Assembly: GCA_944321515.1 (NCBI GenBank)
Contig: CALULO010000001.1
Span: forward strand, 62,001-126,000
DNA length: 64,000 nt
DNA from: an uncultured Atopobiaceae bacterium
GTDB lineage: Bacteria > Actinomycetota > Coriobacteriia > Coriobacteriales > Atopobiaceae
Direction of reading: 5' to 3'
Part shown: one piece after another, positions 15,296 through 23,436 of the stretch
Position numbering within the stretch: the first letter of the stretch is position 1
How the letters are laid out: each line of letters starts with the position of its first letter
Program-made: the position numbers and the translations under genes
The notes under the pieces: model-generated
What the model saw: only the letters and a program-made list of their open reading frames with translations
Told to the model about the DNA's origin: nothing
Database searches by the model: none

Positions 15296-16414
15296 ATGAG
15301 CATTTCCGTCACAGACGTCAGCAGGCAGCTGGTCTCGGTGGTCATCCCGGTCTACAACGCCGAGAGGACCCTGGACGCGTGCCTCGCCAGCATTGAGGCA
15401 CAGACCCATCGCGACCTCGAGATCGTCTGCGTCAACGACGGCTCTACAGACGGCTCGGCCCAGGTCATGCGCGCCCATGCGGCGGCGGACCCGCGCATCG
15501 TCATCGTGGACAAGCCCAACGAGGGGTACGGCGCCTCCTGCAACCGCGGCGTAGACATCTCGCGCGGGGCGTGGGTGGCCATAGTGGAGCCGGATGACAC
15601 GCTTGAGCCCACCTGCTACGAGGACCTGCTCGCCTGCGCCGAGAGGTATGGCGGGGAGGCTGGTGTCGACGTTGTGAGGGCCGCCTACTGGCGCGTCTTC
15701 CCAGACGAGAGCGGGCAGGGCGAGCATCGCGTAAGCTGCCCGTACCACGGGCGCGTCCGGCCGCGCCACCAGCCCTTCGCCGTGGGCGAGGGTGCGGAGC
15801 TGCTGCGCCACCACCCGGCCATCTGGGCCGGGATGTACCGTCGCGAGTACCTCTCCGAGCAGGGCATCCGCTTTGTCGAGGTGCCCGGGGCCGGCTGGGC
15901 GGACAACCCCTTCCTCGTGGAGACGCTCTGCCGCACGGACCGCATCGCGTACACCGACGCACGCGTCTACGACTACCGCGAGCGCGACCTCGACGAGGCC
16001 GAGTCCTTTGCGGGCCGCTCCCCGCTCACCCCGCTCGAGCGCTGGAACGACATGATGGACGCAGCCCGAAGCGCCGGCGAGAAGGACCCCCGGGTCCTCG
16101 GCGCGCTCGCCCTGCGCGGCGTCAACTACGCCCTCATCACCGTCCAGGGCGCCGGACTTGACGCCCCCGGGGTGCGCGAGCTGGTCACAAGCTCGATGGA
16201 GCGTCTGGACGCGGACGCCGTGCTCAAGGACCACACGATCAGCCCCTCCGGCAAGCGCCTCTTTGCCGAGGTCCGCGGCCTGCCCGAGCCGCGCGGCGGC
16301 AAGGCCGGCTACCTCGCGCACCTGGCGGGAGAGGCGCTCTATCGCGTCCGGGAGAACGGCCTGGGCTTCGCACTCAGGACGGCGCGCAGCCGCAGGAGGG
16401 GCAACAGGCTCTGA
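15296..16414 (+). CDS. Family 2 glycosyltransferase
   Basis: 372 residues. The N-terminal GT-A domain shows LVSVVIPVYNAERTLDACLA, then IVCVNDGSTDGS, the donor-binding NEGYGASCNRGVDISRG and WVAIVEPDDTLEP with the Asp-Asp pair that binds the metal. This is the layout of CpsJ/EpsH-like polysaccharide glycosyltransferases. The C-terminal 140 residues are helical and end in a basic, amphipathic stretch (RTARSRRRGNRL) that could touch the membrane. The ATG at 15296 is preceded by GGGGGAG; longer frames have no ribosome site. It converges with the next glycosyltransferase 65 bases away. Confidence 0.85.
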   Translation: MSISVTDVSRQLVSVVIPVYNAERTLDACLASIEAQTHRDLEIVCVNDGSTDGSAQVMRAHAAADPRIVIVDKPNEGYGASCNRGVDISRGAWVAIVEPDDTLEPTCYEDLLACAERYGGEAGVDVVRAAYWRVFPDESGQGEHRVSCPYHGRVRPRHQPFAVGEGAELLRHHPAIWAGMYRREYLSEQGIRFVEVPGAGWADNPFLVETLCRTDRIAYTDARVYDYRERDLDEAESFAGRSPLTPLERWNDMMDAARSAGEKDPRVLGALALRGVNYALITVQGAGLDAPGVRELVTSSMERLDADAVLKDHTISPSGKRLFAEVRGLPEPRGGKAGYLAHLAGEALYRVRENGLGFALRTARSRRRGNRL

Positions 16415-16479
16415 TAGCGCGTGACGCGGGATCGCCCCCATGCGCCGCAGGCCCCGGTCCCATAGGGCGGAGGGTCTCG

Positions 16480-17604
16480 CTAGATGAAGGTGTCCGGAAT
16501 AGTGGACTCGACCACGCGGCCACGACGGAAGAGGGACAGCAGCCGCGCCTGAGCGCAGACGAGCGCCGTGTTGCGCGCGCGGATTGGGGCGAGCAGCGAC
16601 CTGGCGTGGCTCCCGCCCGGGCGTGCCACACTTGCCGCAACGCGCGCCTGGTCGGTCCCAAGCATCCCCTCCACGATCTTGCGGCGCTGAGCAGAGTCGA
16701 TGGGCGCGCCGACGCGGCACACGTCCTCGACGCAGTCCACGAGCTGCTCGATGTATCGGCTCTGGAGGGTCTCCATGCTCGCCGCGTCTCCCTCAAGCCC
16801 CCAGTGTCGATAGAGCCCCAGAAGCGCCGCGTGCTCCCCCTCAAGACGGCGGTACCAGGCGCCCTCCAGGCCCTGGCCCCCAGCGGGCAGCCGACGCACC
16901 ACGTGGTAGCAGGCCCCGGGCAGAACGCTCACGCGCTCGACGTCACGCAGGTAGGAGATTACGAAGGCGTGGTCGTCCTCCGCCGGACCTCCCTCCGCCG
17001 GCGCAAAGCGGGCGCCCCGCTCCTCGGCCCTCTCGCGCGAGAAGAGCTTGGCGCTTGCCGGGAGCAGCTGCCCGGAGCCGAAGAGCCGCCAGGCATCCGC
17101 GCGGAAGTCATGCTGGGTTGGATAGTCGCGACCCTCCGCCTCCACCGTAATCTCGCTCGAGCGGCCAGCCCCCTCGATGAGCGCGAGGGAGAACCCGCCG
17201 ACCACGAGGTCGGCAGAGTGCCCCTCGGCGCGCTCAAGCAGGTCGGCGAGCATCGTCGGGCGTGCCCAGCCGTCGGCGTCAATCACGGTGAACCACGCCC
17301 CTCGCGAGCGCTCCAGGGCAAGGTCGAGCCCCTCCTGGCGCGAGCAGCGGCCCGCATGGACCACAACCACACGCAGGTCGCGCTCTGAGATGGCATCCAG
17401 CTGACGGGCCGTTGAGTCCTCCGAGCCGGCGTCGACCACCACGAGCTCAACGTTCTTCAGGGTCTGGTTCTGGACGCTCTCGACGGCGCGACGGACGGAC
17501 GTCTCGGCGTCACGGACAACCATGAGCACCGAGACCGCAGGCGATGTAGACGTGTAATGCGGCAACTCCCGCACCCTCCCTCCCGAGGGACCGCGCCAGA
17601 GCAT
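16480..17604 (-). CDS. Family 2 glycosyltransferase, divergent
   Basis: 374 residues. The GT2 core is recognisable: AVSVLMVVRDAETSVRRAVE, LVVVDAGSEDSTARQ and WFTVIDADGWARP, where the Asp-Ala-Asp is the metal-binding site. The middle and C-terminal parts (residues 150-374) are less conserved and mainly helical. The start is uncertain. ATG at 17604 has no ribosome site, and a possible -10 (GATACT) lies only about 13 bases upstream. A start at the GTG or TTG just after GGGAGGGAGG (near 17560-17575) is attractive. Together with its two neighbours it suggests a small capsule or teichoic-type glycan locus. Confidence 0.75.
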   Translation of the reverse strand: MLWRGPSGGRVRELPHYTSTSPAVSVLMVVRDAETSVRRAVESVQNQTLKNVELVVVDAGSEDSTARQLDAISERDLRVVVVHAGRCSRQEGLDLALERSRGAWFTVIDADGWARPTMLADLLERAEGHSADLVVGGFSLALIEGAGRSSEITVEAEGRDYPTQHDFRADAWRLFGSGQLLPASAKLFSRERAEERGARFAPAEGGPAEDDHAFVISYLRDVERVSVLPGACYHVVRRLPAGGQGLEGAWYRRLEGEHAALLGLYRHWGLEGDAASMETLQSRYIEQLVDCVEDVCRVGAPIDSAQRRKIVEGMLGTDQARVAASVARPGGSHARSLLAPIRARNTALVCAQARLLSLFRRGRVVESTIPDTFI

Positions 17605-17714
17605 ACCTGTAAGAGTATCAGCGGCCTGGCTGGGCTGGGAGTGCGCTGAAAGTCCTTGGCAAAATGAGCACAGTGCGGGAGGCGGGCACTAGCTCGCCGC
17701 ACCAAGGGGGCGCC

Positions 17715-17726
17715 GGCGAGAAGAAC
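17715..17726 (+). repeat. Intergenic GGCGAGAAGAAC word
   Basis: Exact copy of the 12-mer, in the 156-base gap between the reduced LCP-like gene and the glycosyltransferase. Nothing else in this gap is recognisable. Confidence 0.6.
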
Positions 17727-17760
17727 CTCGGCCTCATCCTCGCACGCCCAGGAGCCGGCG

Positions 17761-18546
17761 CTACGCTGCGGGCACCAGCGTCCCAAGCGTCACATCAAGC
17801 TGAACGCTATCAAGCACCTGGTAGCCCGTCTCGGTAACGTTGCCCTCCGCGTCGGTGGCAGTCCCAGGCACAAGAGCGGCATCGGCGGTGGTGAGGTTGG
17901 ACACGCCAATGCCGGAGAGCGTCTCGGCAAGCGCGAGAAGTCCGGCGGCATCGAGGTCGGTCCGCAGGCGGGAGAGCAGGTCGGAGGCCGAGTGCACAAG
18001 GCTGGTCGCATCCATCCCGGCGAGTGACGCGGCGTCCGAGATGACGTCGCCGGTGGCCAGAATCACGTGGGAGAAGCGCACGTTGGCGGCAGAGGCCAGC
18101 GGGGCCACGCACGCGGCATAGCCCTGAGACGTGAAGAGCTCCCCGAGGGTGGCTGTGGTGTCGCCGGAGGTCAGCGCTGCCTCGGTAGGCACGTTAACCA
18201 GCGTGGCGGTGCCCTGCGTGGAGTTGATGGACAGGATCTGCGCGGAGCTGAGCGCGGCGCCCGTGGCGTCGAGCGAGTCGGCGGTGAGCAGCAGTACGCA
18301 CTCAATCTCGTCGGCAGAGGCAACGTAGCCGCCCTCTGGCACGATGGCTGAGGCCTGCTCGTCAAGCGCGCCCGAGAGGCCCGTGTCGCCCAGTCGGCTC
18401 TCTAGGCTTACGCGGTTCCACACCAACGCCACGATGACGGCGACGGCCACAAACACCGCCACGCACACGATGGCTCCGATGACATTGGTGTACGGCCCAA
18501 CCCTGGGCACGTCGGTGCGGTCGAACCGCTCGCGCTTCCTTGGCAT
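17761..18546 (-). CDS. Membrane-anchored LCP-like protein, reduced
   Basis: 261 residues. A short basic N-terminus is followed by one membrane helix (VIGAIVCVAVFVAVAVIVAL, about 22-42), so the bulk is outside the cell. Residues 75-170 have the rhythm of an LCP (LytR-CpsA-Psr) domain: ECVLLLTADSLD, SSAQILSINSTQGTATLVNV and PTEAAL. The arginine-rich phosphate-binding residues of active LCP enzymes (the PRDT motif) are absent. LCP enzymes attach wall polymers to peptidoglycan; this one probably lacks that activity and may bind a polymer or be a relic. ATG at 18546 follows GGAAGGAG. Its position beside glycosyltransferases fits envelope work. Confidence 0.55.
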   Translation of the reverse strand: MPRKRERFDRTDVPRVGPYTNVIGAIVCVAVFVAVAVIVALVWNRVSLESRLGDTGLSGALDEQASAIVPEGGYVASADEIECVLLLTADSLDATGAALSSAQILSINSTQGTATLVNVPTEAALTSGDTTATLGELFTSQGYAACVAPLASAANVRFSHVILATGDVISDAASLAGMDATSLVHSASDLLSRLRTDLDAAGLLALAETLSGIGVSNLTTADAALVPGTATDAEGNVTETGYQVLDSVQLDVTLGTLVPAA

Positions 18547-18617
18547 GACGCTCCTTCCGCCGGGGCTCTCCCCCGCCTCAGGCCCGTGACGAGAGGCGGG
18601 CATCTGCCCCGCCCACT

Positions 18618-19568
18618 TTAGAACAGGATACCCAACGCGCCCACGGCAAGGCCGACCGCCACGGCGACCGCGTAGACGAACACGGTGATCGCCAGGTTCT
18701 GGCGCGCATCCGCATTGGTGCGCCACAACACGAGCAAGCCCATGCCGCCCGAGGACAGAAGCCCTGTGAGCATGGGCCCGGCGGCAAGCACCCCCTCTAG
18801 GTAGAGCTCGGTGATGGCCGCGCTCGCGCCGCAGTTGGGTATGAGGCCCACGAGCGCCGCAAGGAAGGTTGCGCGCACCGGGTGGTTGGCAAGGAGCGCG
18901 CCGAGCGTGTCCTCGCCCATCACTTCGATGACCAGACCAAAGACAAAGGTCACCGCGAAGATGAAGAACGTCACTTGTGCCGTGTGGATTGCAGCGGAGC
19001 GCACGATGCTCCAGCGACCGTAGCCGTGGGCATGGCCCGCATGGCAGTGGCAGCCCCCATGGCCCTCCTCGTCATGGTCGTGGCCGTCGTGGTCGTGGTC
19101 CTCGCAGCCGCAGTGCGCACGCTCACAGAGCTCGCTGATGTGGGGCCTACCGTCCCCCGCTCGGTGTCGGGCGCGCAGGACGGCATCGACCGCCAGGCCC
19201 ACCGCCAGGCCGACGGCCACCTTGAGCGCCATGATGGCCAGCATCCGGCCAAGCGGCTCCTGGCTTGCCAGGAAGATGGGGACCATCTCGTCCGAGGTCG
19301 AGAGGATCACCGCAACGAGCGTGCCCACCGTCACCACGCGGCCCGCGTAGAGGGTGGCCGCCATGGCCGAGAAGCCACACTGCGGCAGCGCGCCGAGCAG
19401 CGCGCCCACCACCGGACCCGCCTTGCCGGAGCGCTCCACCGCGCGCTGGACGCGGTCACCGGCCGAGTGCTCGATGGCCTCCATCACAAGGTAGGTAACG
19501 AGCAGGAAGGGGACGAGCTCGAGCGTATCCCAGAAGCTGTGCTCGAGCACGTGAAGAAAGAGCTCCAA
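18618..19568 (-). CDS. ArsP-type 10-helix permease with His-rich loop
   Basis: 316 residues of the putative manganese/arsenic permease family. Two homologous halves each contain a Pro-x-Cys-Gly motif: GALPQCGFSA in the first half and GLIPNCGASA in the second, both in re-entrant positions. Between them lies a cytoplasmic loop very rich in His, Asp and Cys (for example CEDHDHDGHDHDEEGHGGCH), which suggests binding of a divalent metal. About ten membrane helices are apparent. The start is TTG at 19568, with GAAGGA seven bases upstream. The upstream truA gene runs in the same direction 67 bases away with a hairpin between. The metal carried cannot be told from sequence. Confidence 0.75.
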   Translation of the reverse strand: MELFLHVLEHSFWDTLELVPFLLVTYLVMEAIEHSAGDRVQRAVERSGKAGPVVGALLGALPQCGFSAMAATLYAGRVVTVGTLVAVILSTSDEMVPIFLASQEPLGRMLAIMALKVAVGLAVGLAVDAVLRARHRAGDGRPHISELCERAHCGCEDHDHDGHDHDEEGHGGCHCHAGHAHGYGRWSIVRSAAIHTAQVTFFIFAVTFVFGLVIEVMGEDTLGALLANHPVRATFLAALVGLIPNCGASAAITELYLEGVLAAGPMLTGLLSSGGMGLLVLWRTNADARQNLAITVFVYAVAVAVGLAVGALGILF

Positions 19569-19660
19569 GTTGCTGTCCTTCCGAGTTGAGCCCCTGGGGA
19601 GCCTGCCGCCCGACCCCGACGGGCCGCCGGGGGAATCACTCCCAGGGGCTGAGAGTTAGC
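19569..19660 (-). terminator. Long hairpin at the end of truA
   Basis: AGCCCCTGGG near 19589 pairs with CCCAGGGGCT near 19641, and a second GC-rich hairpin lies within the loop. The outer arm overlaps the last truA codons. There is no T-run, so it could be a weak terminator or attenuator before the permease gene. Confidence 0.4.
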
Positions 19661-20427
19661 CTAGGGTATTTTACCCCGACGAAGGTGAGTCCTTTCGCGG
19701 GGGCGCACGGGCCCGCCGCAGTCCGGTCGCACGCCCCCAGGACGTCGGCGACCCACGACGCCTCGCGGTGGCCGCGACCCACCTCCACAAGCGTGCCGGC
19801 AATAGTGCGAACCATGTTGTGCAGGAAGGCGTTTCCCGTGACGTCTATGGCCACGAGCTCCTCCCCCGCCTCCATCACGCGATGGACGTGCAGCTCCGAG
19901 ACGTTGCGGCAGGTGGGCTTGCCCTCGGCCGAGGAGGCCTTGCAGAAGCTCTTGAAGTCGTGCTCGCCGATGAGCGGGCGCGCGGCCTCGTCCATGGCCT
20001 CGGCGTCGAGCGAGCCCTTGTACCACCACGCGTGGTCCCACGCCAGAACCGGGCGCGCCTCGGAGGCAGCGATCCGATATCGATAGCTTCGGGCGAGCGC
20101 GTCGAAGCGCGCCGAGAAGCCCTCGGGCGCGCGATAGAGGCCGCGTATGGAGAGGTCGTCCGGAGTAAGCGCCACGAGGCTCCGCATCAGGCGATAGGCC
20201 GGGAGGGAAAGCTCCTCGTCAAAGACGGGCAGGCTCACGTGCTGCTCAAGGGCATGCACCCCGGCGTCCGTGCGGCCCGCGCAGGTGAGCTCCACCGGAC
20301 GGCGCAGCGCGGTCTCCAGCGCACGGCGCAGCTCGCCGGCCACGGTGCGCATGCCCGGCTGCTCCGCAAAGCCGGCGAAGTCCGCCCCACGGTAGCCAAG
20401 GCGGATGACAAGGGTGGCCTCTGACAT
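19636..20427 (-). CDS. truA: tRNA pseudouridine(38-40) synthase TruA
   Basis: 263 residues, normal TruA length. The catalytic aspartate is Asp54 in CAGRTDAGVHAL, and the opening IRLGYRGADFAGFAEQPGMR and later RYRIAASEARP and GNAFLHNMVRTIAGTLVEVG are family hallmarks. It isomerises uridines 38-40 in the anticodon arm of several tRNAs in the cytoplasm. The start at the ATG at 20427 is chosen because it opens the conserved domain and AAGG lies just upstream. The order rplQ, ecfA, ecfT, truA is conserved in many Gram-positive genomes, which supports both calls. Confidence 0.95.
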   Translation of the reverse strand: MSEATLVIRLGYRGADFAGFAEQPGMRTVAGELRRALETALRRPVELTCAGRTDAGVHALEQHVSLPVFDEELSLPAYRLMRSLVALTPDDLSIRGLYRAPEGFSARFDALARSYRYRIAASEARPVLAWDHAWWYKGSLDAEAMDEAARPLIGEHDFKSFCKASSAEGKPTCRNVSELHVHRVMEAGEELVAIDVTGNAFLHNMVRTIAGTLVEVGRGHREASWVADVLGACDRTAAGPCAPAKGLTFVGVKYPRLTLSPWE

Positions 20428-20501
20428 GGTTTGCCTTTCGTTTGAGTGCCCAGGACGATGATACGCGATGGCGTCGGCCCGACAGGACTCGGGCGGCCGC
20501 G

Positions 20502-21260
20502 TCAGGCCAGCACCGCCGCCGCAGCCCATGCGACACAGGCGAGAAGGACCGCGACTTCGCGAGACGTCAGGGGTTCGCTCAGCGAGGTCTGCTGGCCGCC
20601 ATAGCAGCGGTCCGCCATCGCGGATGCCAGCTCGTCCGCCCTTCGGAAGAGGCTTACGAGCAGCGGCACGAGGACCTGACCCCATCCGCGCAGGCGCGCG
20701 AGGACGCCGCCCTCGTCAAGCCGTGCCCCGCGGGCGCGCTGGGCGGCGCGGATGCGCTCCGCCTCCTCCATGGTAATCGGGATGAAGCGAAGCGCCACCG
20801 AGAGCATGGTCGCAAGGTCCCCCACTGGCACCCCGACGCGACGCAGGGGCGAGAGGAGGGACGCAAGCGCGTCGGCAATGGCTGGCGGCATCGTTGTGGA
20901 CGAGAACACGAGCGCGAACCCCACCACGAGGACGATCCGAAGCACCGCGGTCGCTCCGCGCACGAGACCCGCAAGCGAGACGCCCGGCTGCCCCACGATG
21001 ACGACCGAGTTAGCGAGAAGCGAGAAGGCCAGGACCACGAGGGCGGGGCGCAGGCCGCAGAGGACCTCGCGGGCGGAGGTCCTGCTCGCCCCCAGGGCCA
21101 CGACGAGGCCTGCGGCCGCCATGGCAAGACCGGCGTGTGCCGACGAGGCGAACGACGCAACAGACGCAAGCAGGAGCGCCACAAGCTTCACGCGCGCGTC
21201 CATCCGGTGGACGGCCGTGCACCTGTCAACGTACGCGCCAAGCATGACCGGCCTACGCAC
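20502..21260 (-). CDS. ecfT: Energy-coupling factor transporter T protein
   Basis: 252 residues with about five hydrophobic helices and a cytoplasmic coupling segment bearing the Ala-Arg-Gly type motif: ERIRAAQRARGARLDEGG, then a second short motif in ASAMADRCYGG. These two helices couple to the ATPase pair. The early DARVKLVALLLASVASFASS is also typical (H-P-x-x-K-like region). GTG at 21260 is taken as start: GGAGG lies four bases before it, and the start overlaps the ATPase stop by eight bases, so the genes are translationally coupled. The substrate-binding S protein is not encoded nearby, consistent with a group II system that serves several vitamins. Confidence 0.9.
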   Translation of the reverse strand: MRRPVMLGAYVDRCTAVHRMDARVKLVALLLASVASFASSAHAGLAMAAAGLVVALGASRTSAREVLCGLRPALVVLAFSLLANSVVIVGQPGVSLAGLVRGATAVLRIVLVVGFALVFSSTTMPPAIADALASLLSPLRRVGVPVGDLATMLSVALRFIPITMEEAERIRAAQRARGARLDEGGVLARLRGWGQVLVPLLVSLFRRADELASAMADRCYGGQQTSLSEPLTSREVAVLLACVAWAAAAVLA

Positions 21261-22821
21261 GGGACCTCCCTTCCGCGCGAGCTCGCAGTCGCACGGAGAG
21301 CGGCGGGAGGAGGCCGGCCCGCTCAAAGACCTCCGGGGCGCATGCCGCGGTGCGAGCGTCCACGTGAGCCACAACGTGGCCCGAGGCGAGGAAAAACACG
21401 TCGTCCGCATCAGCAAGCCAGTCTTGTGCGTCATGAGTGATCGCAACCACAGGCGTGCCGCTCGCCACGAGTGTGCGAACGAGGTCTTGGAGCTGCCGAC
21501 GAGAGGGTGCGTCAAGCCCCGCCGTGGGCTCGTCAAAGACGTAGGCCGCCGGACGGGCGGCCACCACGGCGGCCAGGGCCGCGCGGCGCATCTGTCCGCC
21601 CGAGAGCTCAAAGGGAGAGCGCGACAGCAGCTCACCAGGGAGGCCGAGCAAGCCGGCCGCCTCCCGGGCCGCATCCTCTGCGTCCCGCGCGACCGCGCCC
21701 GCGGCAAGAGGCCCGTAGGCCAGCTCGTCGAGCACCGTGTCGCAGAAGAGCTGGTCCTCGGGACGCTGGAACACAAGGCCCACCTGGCCCGCGCGAACGG
21801 GGCGCGCGCCAAGTCCCACGTGCCCCGCGTCCGGCGCGAGCACTCCCGCGAGAACGTGCGCGAGGGTGGTCTTGCCCGATCCGGAGGCGCCCAGGACCAG
21901 CGTCAGGCCAGTCGCCGCGAGGTCGACGTCCCCCAGGGCGCAGACCTCACCATACTCGACGCGTACGTCGGCGGCGACAAGCGAGCTGGCGGCACAAGCC
22001 CCACGCCCCGGCCCCGCCTGCCCCTCGTCAATTTGGGGCATGTGCTGGGAGAGCGCCTCTTCGTCAGGGCGAGGGCCGAGCCTGTATCCGGCCCGCACGG
22101 CGCCACAGAGCGCCCCCGCGACCACGTCGTCACGCCATCCCAGCTCGGAGAGCACCCTCTCCGAGCCAAAGAGGTCTGTGGGGGCGCCCTCCCAGGCGAT
22201 CCGACCGGCCTCGAGCACGACGGCTCGGTCCGCGCCGAAGAGGTCCTGCGGCGAGTGCGCTATCTCGGCAACGCCGACGCCATCGGCAGTCAGAGAGCGG
22301 ACCACGGCACGCACGCGCTCGCGCGAGCGCTCGTCCAAGTGCGACCCAACCTCGTCCAGCACGAGATAGCGCGGTCTCATGGCAAGAACGCCCGCCATGG
22401 CCACAAGCTGCTGCTGTCCACCTGATAGCTCGGCGGTGAGCCGCTCGGACAGCCCTGCGATACCGCACTGCTCAAGCGCCCACGTCACGCGTTCGAGGAC
22501 CTCCTCGCGCGACAGGCCAAGGTTGCGCGGACCAAAGGCCACCTCATCAGACACGAGGGGGCTTACGATCTGGTTTCTCGGGTCTTGGCGCACGTAGCCC
22601 ACGAGACGGGCAAACTGTCGCGAGCTCGTTTCGCCGTCCACCGAAACAGAGCCTGAGGACGGGGCCAATCCACCGTTGAGGAGGCGCCCGAGCGTCGACT
22701 TGCCAGAGCCGTTGCGACCGAGAAGAACCACGCGCTCGCCCGGGCGCAGCGTTAGAGAAACGCCGTTCAGCGCGTTTGCCCCCGCGGCGTAGGCGAAGCT
22801 CACGTCCTGCACCTCAACCAT
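21253..22821 (-). CDS. ecfA: Fused EcfA1-EcfA2 ATPase of an ECF transporter
   Basis: 522 residues holding two complete ABC ATPase domains. The first has Walker A GRNGSGKST, Q-loop region YVRQDPRNQI, signature ELSGGQQQ and Walker B YLVLDEV. The second has GASGSGKTT, FQRPEDQLF, signature ELSGGQMRR and YVFDEPTAGLD. A linker of about 50 residues joins them. Most Gram-positives encode these as separate ecfA1 and ecfA2 genes; here they are one chain. It powers vitamin or metal uptake with EcfT and S proteins. ATG at 22821 opens the ABC domain; GGGGGTGG is a modest ribosome site. In the first domain the usual Pro after the Walker B Glu is replaced by Val. Confidence 0.92.
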   Translation of the reverse strand: MVEVQDVSFAYAAGANALNGVSLTLRPGERVVLLGRNGSGKSTLGRLLNGGLAPSSGSVSVDGETSSRQFARLVGYVRQDPRNQIVSPLVSDEVAFGPRNLGLSREEVLERVTWALEQCGIAGLSERLTAELSGGQQQLVAMAGVLAMRPRYLVLDEVGSHLDERSRERVRAVVRSLTADGVGVAEIAHSPQDLFGADRAVVLEAGRIAWEGAPTDLFGSERVLSELGWRDDVVAGALCGAVRAGYRLGPRPDEEALSQHMPQIDEGQAGPGRGACAASSLVAADVRVEYGEVCALGDVDLAATGLTLVLGASGSGKTTLAHVLAGVLAPDAGHVGLGARPVRAGQVGLVFQRPEDQLFCDTVLDELAYGPLAAGAVARDAEDAAREAAGLLGLPGELLSRSPFELSGGQMRRAALAAVVAARPAAYVFDEPTAGLDAPSRRQLQDLVRTLVASGTPVVAITHDAQDWLADADDVFFLASGHVVAHVDARTAACAPEVFERAGLLPPLSVRLRARAEGRSRA

Positions 22822-22842
22822 GTGACCACCCCCTCTGCTACG

Positions 22843-22869
22843 AAAAGAGCCCCGGCGCACGGCCGGGGC
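22843..22869 (-). terminator. Terminator after rplQ
   Basis: On the minus strand GCCCCGGC and GCCGGGGC form a perfect 8-bp stem with a five-base loop, followed by TCTTTT. It lies 31 bases after the rplQ stop and should end much of the alpha-operon transcript before ecfA. Confidence 0.75.
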
Positions 22870-22899
22870 CCTCAGACGCTTGCTTGCGAGAAGAGCCGA

Positions 22900-23406
22900 C
22901 TACTCGGCGCTCTCCTCGGTCTCCTCGACGGCCTCCTCGGCCTCGACAGCCTCAGCGGCGTCCTCGGCCTTCGGCTCCTCGACGGGGGCCTCCTCCACCT
23001 TGGTGACCGTGGCCTTGGCGGCCTTCTTGGCCTTCGGCTGCACGGGCTCGGTGACGAGCTCCATGATCACGATCTCGGCGGCGTCGCCCTTGCGGGGGCC
23101 GAGCTTCATGATGCGGGTGTAGCCACCGTTGCGGTCGGCCCACATGCCCTGGGCGGCCTTCTCAAAGACCTCACGGACGATGTCCTTGTCGCCGACCTTG
23201 GCGATGGCCAGGCGGCGGCTCGCGACGTCACCCTTCTTGGCCCAGGTGATGACACGGTCGACGTCGCCGCGGATGGCCTTGGCGCGCACGTCGATGGTCT
23301 TGATGCGGTCGTTCTCAAACAGGGCACGAACCAGGCTCTTCTTCATGGCCTTGGTGTGGCTGGCGTCAGTGCCGAGCTTCATGCCCTTCTTCTTGTTGTG
23401 TCGCAT
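22900..23406 (-). CDS. rplQ: 50S ribosomal protein L17
   Basis: 168 residues. The L17 core (1-115) is complete: MRHNKKKGMKLGTDASHTKA, NDRIKTIDVRAKAIRGDVDR and GGYTRIMKLGPRKGDAAEIV. A C-terminal extension of about 50 residues is made of Glu, Ala and Val (PVEEPKAEDAAEAVEAEEAV), an acidic tail common in actinobacterial L17 and absent from the E. coli protein. It ends the alpha operon, 30 bases after rpoA, and is followed by a terminator. L17 sits near the peptide exit tunnel of the large subunit. Confidence 0.97.
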   Translation of the reverse strand: MRHNKKKGMKLGTDASHTKAMKKSLVRALFENDRIKTIDVRAKAIRGDVDRVITWAKKGDVASRRLAIAKVGDKDIVREVFEKAAQGMWADRNGGYTRIMKLGPRKGDAAEIVIMELVTEPVQPKAKKAAKATVTKVEEAPVEEPKAEDAAEAVEAEEAVEETEESAE

Positions 23407-23436
23407 TTCTCGCTTCTCCTAAATCCGGCGGCGCGC

